Assembly: GCA_965216965.1 (NCBI GenBank)
Contig: CBDCGX010000003.1
Coordinates: 37,939 to 101,938 of the forward strand
Source: CBDAKK01 sp965216965
Lineage (GTDB): Bacteria; Spirochaetota; Spirochaetia; WTKD01; G963693115
Direction of reading: 5' to 3'
Length of the DNA: 64,000 bases
Part shown: one piece after another, positions 27,245 to 35,848 of the stretch
How the letters are laid out: the number at the start of each line of letters is the position of its first letter
Numbering within the stretch: position 1 is the stretch's first letter
The notes under the pieces: model-generated
The model's input: only the letters and a program-made list of their open reading frames with translations
What the model was told of the DNA's origin: nothing
Databases searched by the model: none
Made by a program: the position numbers and the translations under genes

Positions 27245-27925
27245 ATGAATGTTTCAAAGAAGTATATTATAGGTTTATTTATAATAATTATAAGTTTTTC
27301 TAGTTTTGAAATTGCATATTCTCAAACTAAAAGTGCAGGAGAAAAGAGTGAACTATTCACATTTTCGGCAGGGTATAGAGTGTTTTCAAGTTTTCTCCTC
27401 TTAACTGGGAAAAAAAGTATGGATCTTATCGATAATGGTAATATTATTCAGGTAGTGTCTCATACCGCGGGACTTGAAGTATCAATAAATTATAGTCTTC
27501 TATATTTTAATTTCTTTTATTCTTTTCCTAGTTATTCTGTAAACATGAATAATAAGATTCCTACAGAAAAGTTGCGTATGAATTCCGCACTTGGGTTTAC
27601 GCTTGGAATTGGATATGCTTTTGGTGAGGCCATACAGATTTCCATGGGGTTTGGGCCAAGTGCGCTTATATATTTTTATAATGGAAAAGGAGAAAAATCA
27701 GAGGATAGATACAACCCTAGTAATTCTGTACAGATTGGATTAGGGTTGTTAGGAGAGGTTCAGTTTGTACTGTTTTTCACACAGCGTTTTGGGCTTTCTA
27801 TTGGAGCTAACGGAGGTTCTTATTTTGTTATAGATAGAAAGAGTGTAAATAAGGGTGGCTTTAGCATAAAATCAGATATGTTTGTGGCAACAGGGGCTCT
27901 TAAGGTAGGATTTGCTATCAAATAG
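27245..27925 (+). CDS. Predicted outer-membrane beta-barrel protein
   Basis: The 226-residue protein has an N-terminal signal peptide (membrane helix about residues 8-22, cleavage near AYSQ) followed by alternating amphipathic strands rich in Gly, Phe and Tyr (SAGYRVFSSFLLL, LGFTLGIGYAFGEAIQISMGFG, GLLGEVQFVLFFTQRFGLSIGA). The last strand ends GALKVGFAIK. I recognise no named family. ATG 27245 has AGAGAGG upstream; the frame extends to 27128 without support. Confidence 0.65.
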   Translation: MNVSKKYIIGLFIIIISFSSFEIAYSQTKSAGEKSELFTFSAGYRVFSSFLLLTGKKSMDLIDNGNIIQVVSHTAGLEVSINYSLLYFNFFYSFPSYSVNMNNKIPTEKLRMNSALGFTLGIGYAFGEAIQISMGFGPSALIYFYNGKGEKSEDRYNPSNSVQIGLGLLGEVQFVLFFTQRFGLSIGANGGSYFVIDRKSVNKGGFSIKSDMFVATGALKVGFAIK

Positions 27926-27988
27926 CTTTTAAATATCGAAAAAGCTATACATTTATTTTTAAATTGTTGCAAATGAAGAAGAAAAATG

Positions 27989-28017
27989 TTGACAAAACAC
28001 ATAAAAATGTTTATACT
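27989..28017 (+). promoter_or_regulatory. Strong predicted promoter of the Msp/Tpr-like gene
   Basis: TTGACA (27989-27994) and TATACT (28012-28017) are exactly 17 bases apart, near consensus. The predicted start is near 28024, leaving a leader of about 100 bases. Confidence 0.75.
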
Positions 28018-28042
28018 ATTTTATAAATGTAATATTATTATT

Positions 28043-28063
28043 TATAACATACAACATGTTATA
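28043..28063 (+). promoter_or_regulatory. Inverted repeat in the leader of the Msp/Tpr-like gene
   Basis: TATAACAT, ACAAC, ATGTTATA is a perfect 8-bp dyad about 20 bases after the predicted start. It may be a protein-binding site or a mRNA-stabilising hairpin. Confidence 0.45.
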
Positions 28064-28123
28064 CGTATAATTTAGTTAGATTAGTTAGTTTATTTTTAAT
28101 TATTATACTATTTAGGAGGTATT

Positions 28124-30010
28124 ATGAGAAAACTAATATTTATTTTTTCTATTTTAATCTTATTTTCAGCGAGTGTTTTTGGTGTTACAAGAAAGCAGGG
28201 TTCTAATGGGGTTAAAGTAGACTGGTTGTTTACACCCAAGGTGTCTACTAATGTGGGTTTTAATATTGACTTTAAGTCTTTCGGAATAGAAGGAAAAGCA
28301 TCATTTCAAGCAAAAACTGTTATTAGGAAAAAGGCTAATGAAGAGTTTGTGAGCGATAATGCTGATAAAATTTATGCGAAAATTGAAGTCAAAGATCTTG
28401 AGATGAAAATCGATTCTGGAACCGTACTTCAAGGAAATAAGAAAAAAGTATCTATTGATCCTGATGCAAATAATAATAGTGTTGATTATATAATTGCATT
28501 AGGTGATATTAATGGAACAATTTATCTTGGACCTGCGTATATAAAACTTGCTTCACGGGGAAATGAAAAAGTAGATTATATAAATGCATTTGTAAATAGC
28601 TCAATTAATGTTGTAGAGCGAGATATCATTGCTCCTGATTATACTGGACGTCGACAAGGAACGGATGCTAAAAATTATCTTATAGAAAATAATTCAAGTT
28701 ATGTTGGATCAAAACTCAAAGGGGATGTAGGATATGATCCTGATACAGCATCGCAAGAGTTAGACACGCTAACTGTTGATAATAATGTTCTTAGTTTAAC
28801 TCCTACTTATAAAGTGGGAGACAATCTTGCTTCTTTTGGAGTTGGGTTTAAGCTTGATAAGATAATAGATGTTAGAGTTGATTTAATGACTACATACAGT
28901 TTCAGAAGTAATATTCCGTATGCTTATAACCCAATGGCACTTTCTATAAGTATGGAACTTCTTGCTGTAGACAATCTTACCTTAGCGGTTAAAGCTGGTT
29001 TTATATGGTCTCCTTCTTCAAAACCATCTGAGTTTATAAGTGGTATTACTTCAGATAATGGAACTCCTATTAGCTTTGGATTTAAAGCAGGATATGATGT
29101 TCTAATAGGAGACTTTAAACTTACACCTTATTTAGGACTTGATATGGCATTCCTGAAACTCAATATTCTTGATGCGGTGTTGGGTTTAACAAATAATCCT
29201 GGAGCGTTTATATATAACAAAGATGGCGAAGCTCGAATTACTGGCATCCCTGTTGAATTGGGTGTAGGTGTTAAATTTACGTGGGCAGGTAAAGGAGTAA
29301 AGGAAGCTAATCAAGATCTTTTTGGGAAGAAGGATACCGATGTTAGTGATGGTGTTGCGTTAGGTGTTATATATGGAAGAACTCCTAATCAAGTACTTCG
29401 TTCAATAAATACCAGTTATATTGGTGCAAAGATTTCTTTTTGGGAAAGTGAAGATAAAGATAAGCCTGGTATTATCCCTGGTCTTCAAGCTGCATTTGTT
29501 TTAAATGCAAACTATGCATTAGGTGGCACATATACAGACAATATTTCTGGAATATCTAGCAATGGATCAGCACTTACTAAAATTAAAACATCTCCTTTCT
29601 TTGATTTAGGAGTTGGATTTGATGTATCATACAGAGTGTCTTTTGTGAGACCACGGATTGGAATGATAGCAAAATGGTTTAACGTTATGAATGAGGTAAA
29701 ATCTGTGATCTTTGAAAGAGACGGAGCTGATAACATTGAAGTTGCTGTTAATGAACCTAATAAGTATGATCTTAGACTTAAAATTGGTGTTGATATTATT
29801 GATGTTATTCCCAACACAGTATTTGATCTTTACTGGGTATCTGGAGACCTTTTGAAAACAAGCACAAAGGTAGATCCAGAAGGATATTCTACAGAAGCTG
29901 AAAGAAATTCTCATGATGCAAACCAAAGTAAGGATTTCTTTTCATCGGATGCAGGAGAATCATCAGCATATTTGGGGTACATAACACTTGGTGCTACAAT
30001 TAAATTTTAA
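28124..30010 (+). CDS. Msp/Tpr-like major outer-membrane protein (putative)
   Basis: The 628-residue protein has a signal peptide (residues 1-20, cleavage near VFGV) and long runs of beta-strand pattern ending in Phe (YLGYITLGATIKF), as outer-membrane barrels do. An N-terminal region with KIYAKIEVKDLEMKIDSG and GDINGTIYLGPAYIKLASRG recalls the MOSP_N domain of treponemal Msp and Tpr proteins; the C-terminal half would be the barrel. A near-consensus promoter and AGGAGG ribosome-binding site imply high expression, and a strong terminator follows, so it is monocistronic. It could be another spirochaetal porin. Confidence 0.62.
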   Translation: MRKLIFIFSILILFSASVFGVTRKQGSNGVKVDWLFTPKVSTNVGFNIDFKSFGIEGKASFQAKTVIRKKANEEFVSDNADKIYAKIEVKDLEMKIDSGTVLQGNKKKVSIDPDANNNSVDYIIALGDINGTIYLGPAYIKLASRGNEKVDYINAFVNSSINVVERDIIAPDYTGRRQGTDAKNYLIENNSSYVGSKLKGDVGYDPDTASQELDTLTVDNNVLSLTPTYKVGDNLASFGVGFKLDKIIDVRVDLMTTYSFRSNIPYAYNPMALSISMELLAVDNLTLAVKAGFIWSPSSKPSEFISGITSDNGTPISFGFKAGYDVLIGDFKLTPYLGLDMAFLKLNILDAVLGLTNNPGAFIYNKDGEARITGIPVELGVGVKFTWAGKGVKEANQDLFGKKDTDVSDGVALGVIYGRTPNQVLRSINTSYIGAKISFWESEDKDKPGIIPGLQAAFVLNANYALGGTYTDNISGISSNGSALTKIKTSPFFDLGVGFDVSYRVSFVRPRIGMIAKWFNVMNEVKSVIFERDGADNIEVAVNEPNKYDLRLKIGVDIIDVIPNTVFDLYWVSGDLLKTSTKVDPEGYSTEAERNSHDANQSKDFFSSDAGESSAYLGYITLGATIKF

Positions 30011-30038
30011 TTAGAGGGTATAAATGCTAATGAATAAG

Positions 30039-30075
30039 AAGGATTGCTTAATACTTATTAAGTAATCCTTTTTTT
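30039..30075 (+). terminator. Rho-independent terminator
   Basis: AAGGATTGCTTAATA pairs with TATTAAGTAATCCTT across a two-base loop, with a single G-T pair, followed by T7. It ends the Msp/Tpr-like transcript before sdhA. Confidence 0.9.
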
Positions 30076-30103
30076 AATAAAAAAATTAAGGAGTTGTAGT
30101 ATT

Positions 30104-31873
30104 ATGGATGATATAGTATATCACAGATTTGATGCAATTATTATTGGCGGTGGTGGTGCAGGTTTGTATGCTGCACTTGAAGTAAAAAAATCAATGAAAA
30201 ATATATCTGCAAAAGTTGCTGTAGTAAGTAAGCTATATCCTATGCGGAGTCATACTGGTGCTGCACAGGGGGGAGTAGCGGCTTCTTTAAGTAATATGGG
30301 TGAAGATAACTATGAGTGGCATGCATATGATACTGTAAAGGGGGGAGATTACCTTGTAGATCAAAAGGCAGCTATGGTGCTTACGAAGGATGCTCCTGAA
30401 GTTATTTATGAACTTGAACACAATGGTTTGCCTTTTTCGCGCACATCAGAGGGGAAGATTGCACAACGGCGTTTTGGTGGACATACACATCATTTTGGGG
30501 AAGGCCCCATTATGCGTACGTGCTATGCTGCTGATAGAATAGGGCATCTTATATTGCATACTCTGTATCAACAATGCATAAAGGAAGAGATCTTATTTTT
30601 TGATGAATTTCATGTAATACAACTTTTGATGAGTGGTACAGATGTAATAGGAATAGCTGCCATATGTATTGCAGATGGTAGTTTGCATATATTTTCATCA
30701 AAAGCAGTTATGTTTGCAACAGGAGGGGCAGGGCGCATATTTAAAATAACATCAAATGCACTTTCAAATACGGGTGATGGACCTGCACTTGTTGCGAGGG
30801 CGGGAATCCCTGTAGAAGATTTAGAGTTTTTTCAATTTCACCCAACGGGTATCAGAAACATAGGGGTGCTTATTACCGAAGGTTCACGTGGCGAAGGAGG
30901 AATTCTCAAAAATGGGGAAGGAGTAGCATTTATGGCACAGTATTCTCCTAAGCTTAAAGACCTTGCTCCGCGCGATATGGTTTCTCGTGCCATTACAAAA
31001 GAATTGCTTGCAGGAAGGGGAATTATGGGGACAGGAAAGATTAGCGACTATGTGCACCTTGACCTTACTCATTTAGAAAAGGGTGTTATCACTCAAAAAC
31101 TTCCCGATGTGAGGGAGTTTTGTATGACCTATACAGGAAAGGATCCTGTAGAACATCCTATTCCTGTGCATCCGACGGCTCACTATACTATGGGAGGAAT
31201 ACCTACAGATATAGATGGAAGAGTTTCGTATTCAAAGCAAGTATATGGTGGATTGTATGCTGCTGGTGAATGTGCCTGTGTTTCTGTACATGGGGCAAAT
31301 AGGTTAGGATCTAATAGTTTGCTTGAACTTCTTGTATTTGGAAGAAGAGCAGGTAGAAGTATTGGCGATTATATTAAGCATTCAGAGCAGATATTTATTC
31401 CACAAGATCAAATTGATAGTGCAATGGAAGGTTATAATAGCTTGATACATCGAAAAGGAACTCGTCCTGTTGGGGAATTGTATGATAAATTACAATCGAC
31501 TATGTCAGAGAAGGCAGGGGTGTTTAGAACGGAAAAGAGGCTTAAAGAATGTATTGCTCAAATATCAGAAATACGAGAGCTTTATAAAGAAGTTGGAGTT
31601 ACAAATAATAGCACAGACTTTAATTATGATATAACACGTATTTTTGAATTAGGATCTGTTCTTGATCTTGCAGAAATTGTAGCAATAGGAGCACTCATGA
31701 GAAAAGAAAGTCGCGGAGGTCATTTTAGAGAAGATTATCCAGAAAGAGATGACGAAAAGTTTCTTAAGCATACTATGGTTCATCTTGATGTTACAAAAGA
31801 ACATGATAGAGTAACTATAGAATATGATGATGTTGATGTAAGCATATGGGAACCCAAGCCCAGAATATATTAA
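30104..31873 (+). CDS. sdhA: Succinate dehydrogenase/fumarate reductase flavoprotein subunit
   Basis: The 589-residue flavoprotein shows the FAD fold IIIGGGGAGLYAAL, the covalent-FAD His block MRSHTGAAQGG, substrate-site blocks QFHPTG, EGSRGEGG, RDMVSRA and HPTAHYTMGG, and the C-terminal RxxSRGGHxRxDYP block. AAGGAG lies upstream. sdhB follows by 26 bases. No membrane-anchor gene (sdhC/D or frdC) is adjacent or elsewhere in the window. Direction of catalysis cannot be told from sequence. Confidence 0.95.
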   Translation: MDDIVYHRFDAIIIGGGGAGLYAALEVKKSMKNISAKVAVVSKLYPMRSHTGAAQGGVAASLSNMGEDNYEWHAYDTVKGGDYLVDQKAAMVLTKDAPEVIYELEHNGLPFSRTSEGKIAQRRFGGHTHHFGEGPIMRTCYAADRIGHLILHTLYQQCIKEEILFFDEFHVIQLLMSGTDVIGIAAICIADGSLHIFSSKAVMFATGGAGRIFKITSNALSNTGDGPALVARAGIPVEDLEFFQFHPTGIRNIGVLITEGSRGEGGILKNGEGVAFMAQYSPKLKDLAPRDMVSRAITKELLAGRGIMGTGKISDYVHLDLTHLEKGVITQKLPDVREFCMTYTGKDPVEHPIPVHPTAHYTMGGIPTDIDGRVSYSKQVYGGLYAAGECACVSVHGANRLGSNSLLELLVFGRRAGRSIGDYIKHSEQIFIPQDQIDSAMEGYNSLIHRKGTRPVGELYDKLQSTMSEKAGVFRTEKRLKECIAQISEIRELYKEVGVTNNSTDFNYDITRIFELGSVLDLAEIVAIGALMRKESRGGHFREDYPERDDEKFLKHTMVHLDVTKEHDRVTIEYDDVDVSIWEPKPRIY

Positions 31874-31899
31874 ATTATAAACATATTAAGGAGAAATAT

Positions 31900-32649
31900 A
31901 TGACGGTAACAATTAAAATAAAACGATTTGATCCTAGGGCAGAAGTAAAAATATATTATTCTGAATATAGCATAGATGTAGAAGGAGGCATGCGGGTTAT
32001 TGATGCATTAGAGACAATAGCACGAACGCAAGATTCTACATTGTCTTTTAGAAGAAGTTGTGTACATGGAGTATGTGGTTCTGATGCTATGAGAATTAAT
32101 GGGAAAGAAATGCTTGCATGCAAGGCATTATTTCAAGATATCTGCAAAGATGGAAATACTACTATAAATATTGAACCACTTAATTATCTTAAACCTAAAA
32201 GTGATCTAATAGTAGAACAAAAACCATTTTTTGATAAGTTTAAAAAAGTAAAACCTTATTTTATTCCTAGAAATGATCTTCCTGAGATTGGTGAATTCTT
32301 ACAAACACAGGATGAAAGAAAATTGCTTGATGAAGCCTCTACATGTATTGCATGTGCAGCATGCTATTCTGCATGTCCAATACTCAAAGAAAATAAGGAT
32401 TTCATAGGGCCAATGGCACTTGTACAGGCAGCTCGGTTTTTGGATGATACTCGAGATGTGGGACTTAAAGCGAGAATAGATGTCTTAGACAGTAAAGATG
32501 GAGTATGGGCATGTGAAAACATGTTTGAATGTACTAAGGCATGTCCGAGAGGTATAAAAATAACAAAGCTTATTAATCTTATGAAAAGAAAAATAAAAAA
32601 GTACAGAGAAGAACGAGGGGAAAAAACACAAGAACCAATAAAAGAGTAG
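31900..32649 (+). CDS. sdhB: Succinate dehydrogenase/fumarate reductase iron-sulfur subunit
   Basis: The 249-residue protein carries the three cluster motifs. The 2Fe-2S site is SCVHGVCGSD with a later LAC; Asp replaces the third Cys, as in E. coli SdhB. The 4Fe-4S site is CIACAACYSACP and the 3Fe-4S region is CENMFECTKACPRG. ATG 31900 has AAGGAG at good spacing; the in-frame extension to 31846 overlaps sdhA and is unlikely. It passes electrons from SdhA to a quinone-reducing anchor that is not encoded here. Confidence 0.95.
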   Translation: MTVTIKIKRFDPRAEVKIYYSEYSIDVEGGMRVIDALETIARTQDSTLSFRRSCVHGVCGSDAMRINGKEMLACKALFQDICKDGNTTINIEPLNYLKPKSDLIVEQKPFFDKFKKVKPYFIPRNDLPEIGEFLQTQDERKLLDEASTCIACAACYSACPILKENKDFIGPMALVQAARFLDDTRDVGLKARIDVLDSKDGVWACENMFECTKACPRGIKITKLINLMKRKIKKYREERGEKTQEPIKE

Positions 32650-32670
32650 CATAAAAGTTTTGCTCTTTTA
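32639..32670. terminator. Short stem-loop at the sdhB stop
   Basis: TAAAAGAG (32639-32646) pairs with CTCTTTTA (32663-32670) around a 16-base loop. It overlaps the sdhB stop codon and directly abuts the 34-bp palindrome. The two together probably end the converging transcripts. Confidence 0.4.
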
Positions 32671-32704
32671 CTTCTAGCTTTATACAATTGTATAAAGCTA
32701 GAAG
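32671..32704. terminator. 34-bp perfect palindrome between convergent sdhB and lgt
   Basis: CTTCTAGCTTTATACAA and its exact complement abut without a loop (17-bp arms). A T6 run follows at about 32711. Its place between convergent genes suggests a bidirectional terminator. Confidence 0.65.
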
Positions 32705-32719
32705 AGATATTATTTTTTA

Positions 32720-33688
32720 TTAAATTAGTACATGTTTTTTTATTTTTCCATTAATGATATAGGTGAGTATTAATGTTATGATGCTAAGTGTAATCATAAC
32801 GGCTGATAAAACTTGACCAGTTGTGAAATTTAAAGGAGATACATAGAGCCACCGTGGATTAGAAATATCGGAGAATTTAATAACAAAATCGAGTCCCGAG
32901 TCAGGTTGTCTAAAATATTCTACAATAAATCTTCCTATGCTATAAAAAATGACGTATAGTGACATAAACATTCCCGTGGCATAGTATGAGGTTTTCCGAA
33001 TTATTTTGTAAATTATATAAAGTATGATAAATGTAAGAGTGCTTTCGGCAAAAAGTTCATACAGTTGAGATGGGTGCCGAGGTAGGTTTACTAACCCTAG
33101 AGTGTTTGGAGATATATTAAGGGTGTCTGCAACAGATTTCACTCTACTATCAGCATAAGGAAGGTGTTCTGCAAGTGGAAATATCATTCCAAAGGGAGAA
33201 GTTGTAATTCTTCCAAAAAGTTCTCCATTAATAAAATTCCCTAGTCTTCCAAATCCGTACCCAAGAGATGTTCCAATTGCTATTTTATCGCCTATATTCC
33301 CTATAGGGATACGGGTGACAAGACAATAGGTGACAATGGCAACTGCCCCCCCTACAAGCCCTCCGTGATAACTCATACCTTGGATTCCAACAAAGTTCAT
33401 GTTGCTGTCAAATGGCCAGAACATCTTCCATGGCTGAAGGAGTATTCCTATATTTTGGCTATAGATGACTTCGGAGAATAGTCTTGCACCAATAAGAAGC
33501 CCTATTATTGCCCAAAAAAATAAATTAGGAATTTTATCTAGAAAAGGTGCTTTCTCTTTTTTGAGATGATGGTATATAAAATAGTAACACGTTCCAAATG
33601 CAAATAAATACATAAGACCGTACCAACGAAATGGCAGATTGGGGATTATTTGAGATGTTAACCATGATGGATATTTTATATATAGCAT
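32720..33688 (-). CDS. lgt: Prolipoprotein diacylglyceryl transferase Lgt
   Basis: The 322-residue inner-membrane enzyme attaches diacylglycerol to the lipobox Cys of prolipoproteins. It has about seven membrane helices, the N-terminal RWYGLMYLFAF, the YHGGLVGG block and the signature GRLGNFINGELFGR. A G7 run on the coding strand (33346-33352) lies in the GGA codons of YHGGLVGGAVA. The ATG at 33688 is only 14 bases from the divergent ctpA ATG; a minus-strand TATAAT at 33695-33700 lies six bases before it, so the mRNA is predicted leaderless. Confidence 0.96.
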   Translation of the reverse strand: MLYIKYPSWLTSQIIPNLPFRWYGLMYLFAFGTCYYFIYHHLKKEKAPFLDKIPNLFFWAIIGLLIGARLFSEVIYSQNIGILLQPWKMFWPFDSNMNFVGIQGMSYHGGLVGGAVAIVTYCLVTRIPIGNIGDKIAIGTSLGYGFGRLGNFINGELFGRITTSPFGMIFPLAEHLPYADSRVKSVADTLNISPNTLGLVNLPRHPSQLYELFAESTLTFIILYIIYKIIRKTSYYATGMFMSLYVIFYSIGRFIVEYFRQPDSGLDFVIKFSDISNPRWLYVSPLNFTTGQVLSAVMITLSIITLILTYIINGKIKKHVLI

Positions 33689-33690
33689 GC

Positions 33691-33700
33691 TATAATTATA
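33691..33700. promoter_or_regulatory. Palindromic -10 shared by divergent lgt and ctpA
   Basis: TATAATTATA reads TATAAT on both strands (33691-33696 forward, 33695-33700 reverse). Each copy ends six bases before an ATG, the one of ctpA or of lgt. -35 elements are weak on both sides. Confidence 0.55.
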
Positions 33701-33702
33701 AC

Positions 33703-35166
33703 ATGAAAAAGTTTTTTATTGTCTATATGATATTTTTAGTTGTTCTTACTTCTTTTGCACAGAATTCTAAGCAAGATGTGCGTGGAGTTGTGGAAGAAAT
33801 TTTTGGTTCTTCAAAAGATTCAAAAGAAGATAAAAGCAATGACAGGGTTGTCCTTTCAGAAAAAGAAAAGCGAATTGAAAAACAAAGATTCTTGGGTGAT
33901 ATGTCATTGGCATATGATTATATATTTAAAAATTATTATAAGGATCCAGATCCTAAAAAGATTGTTAGCGGTGCGCTTAAAGGGATACTAACTAATCTTG
34001 GCGATCCGTATTCTACGTTTATTACTCCTGAAAAAGCAAAAGAATATAGTGAGAATATCTCAGGTGAATTTGGAGGTCTTGGAATTAGAATAGATGTAGG
34101 CGTAGATGATACACAAACATCATATATAAAGGTACTGTCTCCAATAAAAAACACCCCAGCCGAAAGGAAGGGGATACGATCGGGAGATCTTATTATTGCT
34201 GTTGGTGATGTGAGTCTCGCAAATGTGAGTTTAAACGATGCAGTAAATATAATGAGAGGAAAACCCGGAACTAAAGTTACACTCACTATTAAAAGGCAAA
34301 ATAATTTATTTCAACTTGATATTGTAAGAGCAATTATAAATAATATAGAACTTACCTATGATTTCATAGATGATTCTATAGCATATCTTAATATTAGTAA
34401 TTTTTCCCAAGATCTCTATGGGGAATTTCAAGAGGCTGTTCAAAAAATTAATGAGAAACCTTACAAGGCTTTACTTGTCGATCTTAGGAATAATCCAGGA
34501 GGGTCATTGCAATCTGTATTAAAGATTGCTGATGCGTTTTTATCTGAGGGTATCATTGTGGGCACTAAGGCTAGAAATGAATCTGAAAGTAAAGAGTATA
34601 TGGCAGATGCTAGAGTTCTTATACCTAAAGATAAAAAAGTATATGTTCTTGTAAATGCATACTCTGCATCTGCATCGGAGATTCTATCTGGTGCTATTAA
34701 ATTTTCTAACAGAGGAAAGATACTAGGGAGTAAAACATATGGAAAAGGTCTTGTGCAAGTCATCAATGGTTTTGAGTCGGGATTTATAAGCCTTACTGTT
34801 TCTCAGTATTATACTCCTGGAGATCATTATATAAATGGACGTGGTATTTTCCCAGATATAGAAATAAATGCAAATGAAGAAAATCTTATACCAGAAGAAG
34901 ATTTAAATATGCGTACTATATTGAAAGATGATTTAGCCCGAAAGTTTGTTGAGCAATATAAAGGGAATGTAAGAAACAAGGATTCATTAGCGCAATTTAA
35001 AACTTATCTTAAGCAAAAAGGATTGATAATATCAAATGATATTGTGTTAAAGAAATTACTTCTAATTTCGGAGAATCGATATAATAATATTATAAAAAAC
35101 TATAATCTTGAAACTGACATAATATTGCAAAAGGCAGTAGATATAATAGAGAAGGAAGTGATATGA
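33703..35166 (+). CDS. ctpA: C-terminal processing peptidase (S41 family, CtpA)
   Basis: The 487-residue periplasmic protease has a signal peptide (MKKFFIVYMIFLVVLTSFAQ), a PDZ domain near residues 115-200 (GLGIRI...IRSGDLIIAVGD), and the S41 catalytic region with the Ser in NAYSASASEIL and the Lys in SKTYGKGLVQ. It processes or degrades periplasmic and outer-membrane proteins. The frame extends to 33631 but ATG 33703 begins the signal peptide, six bases after TATAAT. It ends two bases from the convergent FxsA-like gene. Confidence 0.94.
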   Translation: MKKFFIVYMIFLVVLTSFAQNSKQDVRGVVEEIFGSSKDSKEDKSNDRVVLSEKEKRIEKQRFLGDMSLAYDYIFKNYYKDPDPKKIVSGALKGILTNLGDPYSTFITPEKAKEYSENISGEFGGLGIRIDVGVDDTQTSYIKVLSPIKNTPAERKGIRSGDLIIAVGDVSLANVSLNDAVNIMRGKPGTKVTLTIKRQNNLFQLDIVRAIINNIELTYDFIDDSIAYLNISNFSQDLYGEFQEAVQKINEKPYKALLVDLRNNPGGSLQSVLKIADAFLSEGIIVGTKARNESESKEYMADARVLIPKDKKVYVLVNAYSASASEILSGAIKFSNRGKILGSKTYGKGLVQVINGFESGFISLTVSQYYTPGDHYINGRGIFPDIEINANEENLIPEEDLNMRTILKDDLARKFVEQYKGNVRNKDSLAQFKTYLKQKGLIISNDIVLKKLLLISENRYNNIIKNYNLETDIILQKAVDIIEKEVI

Positions 35167-35167
35167 A

Positions 35168-35629
35168 TTATTCTTTTTCGGATGATGAAATAGAATCTGC
35201 TAAGAAGTGAGAAAAAAGAAAAATGATTGTGTTTTTCTTAGTTTTGTAAAGAACATGGGCAACAATATTTCTTATTGGTCGTATGTAAAGGAATATTCCT
35301 ATGACTGACGTGATTAATTCTGGAATTATTATAAGTGTTCCCACAACAATAATAATAATAAACTCTGAGAATTCTTTATATAAAAACTTTCCTTTATGTG
35401 CATGATACTCAATTATTTTAAATATTCTTACTGCACTATTGAGGCTAAAAAGCGCTCCAACGCTAGAGATAAGAGCTATGACAATGAGTAGAAGGTATAT
35501 ATTGTAATGTTCAAGTAATATAGAAAATATATAATAGTCTATTAGAATAAATGTTCCTAGGAGAAGTAACATATAAAAATATAATATAATCTTTTCTAAC
35601 GATAAAATCCATCTCATAGAATATTCCAC
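35168..35629 (-). CDS. FxsA-like small membrane protein
   Basis: The 153-residue protein has three to four membrane helices. The part ending TLIIIPELITSVIGIFLYI followed by RPIRN resembles the conserved LLLxPGfxTDxxGlLLLiPxxR region of FxsA, a cytoplasmic-membrane protein known for relieving phage F exclusion but widely conserved. An internal ATG (35617) is an alternative start. It converges on ctpA with one base between. Confidence 0.55.
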   Translation of the reverse strand: MEYSMRWILSLEKIILYFYMLLLLGTFILIDYYIFSILLEHYNIYLLLIVIALISSVGALFSLNSAVRIFKIIEYHAHKGKFLYKEFSEFIIIIVVGTLIIIPELITSVIGIFLYIRPIRNIVAHVLYKTKKNTIIFLFSHFLADSISSSEKE

Positions 35630-35848
35630 TTAGTTAATACTATTGTACAATATAATTGTATGTATGTAATGTTTTTGTAACTTATTAGATGTATAGAAAA
35701 GCACTAAAATACACAGTGGTTGCGTAACTTGTTGCATAGTAGTGGTTTAAATAATATCCATATTATGTAACTTTTCTGTAACATATTAATATATACAATA
35801 ATATTAGAAAACAAGTATACTTATAAAAAATGATAAGGGCTAAATTTT

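Noticed and set aside
33346..33352. Phase-variable G7 run inside lgt
   Set aside because: The frame is open and the run encodes ordinary conserved glycine codons; no sign of a frameshift. Lgt is usually essential.
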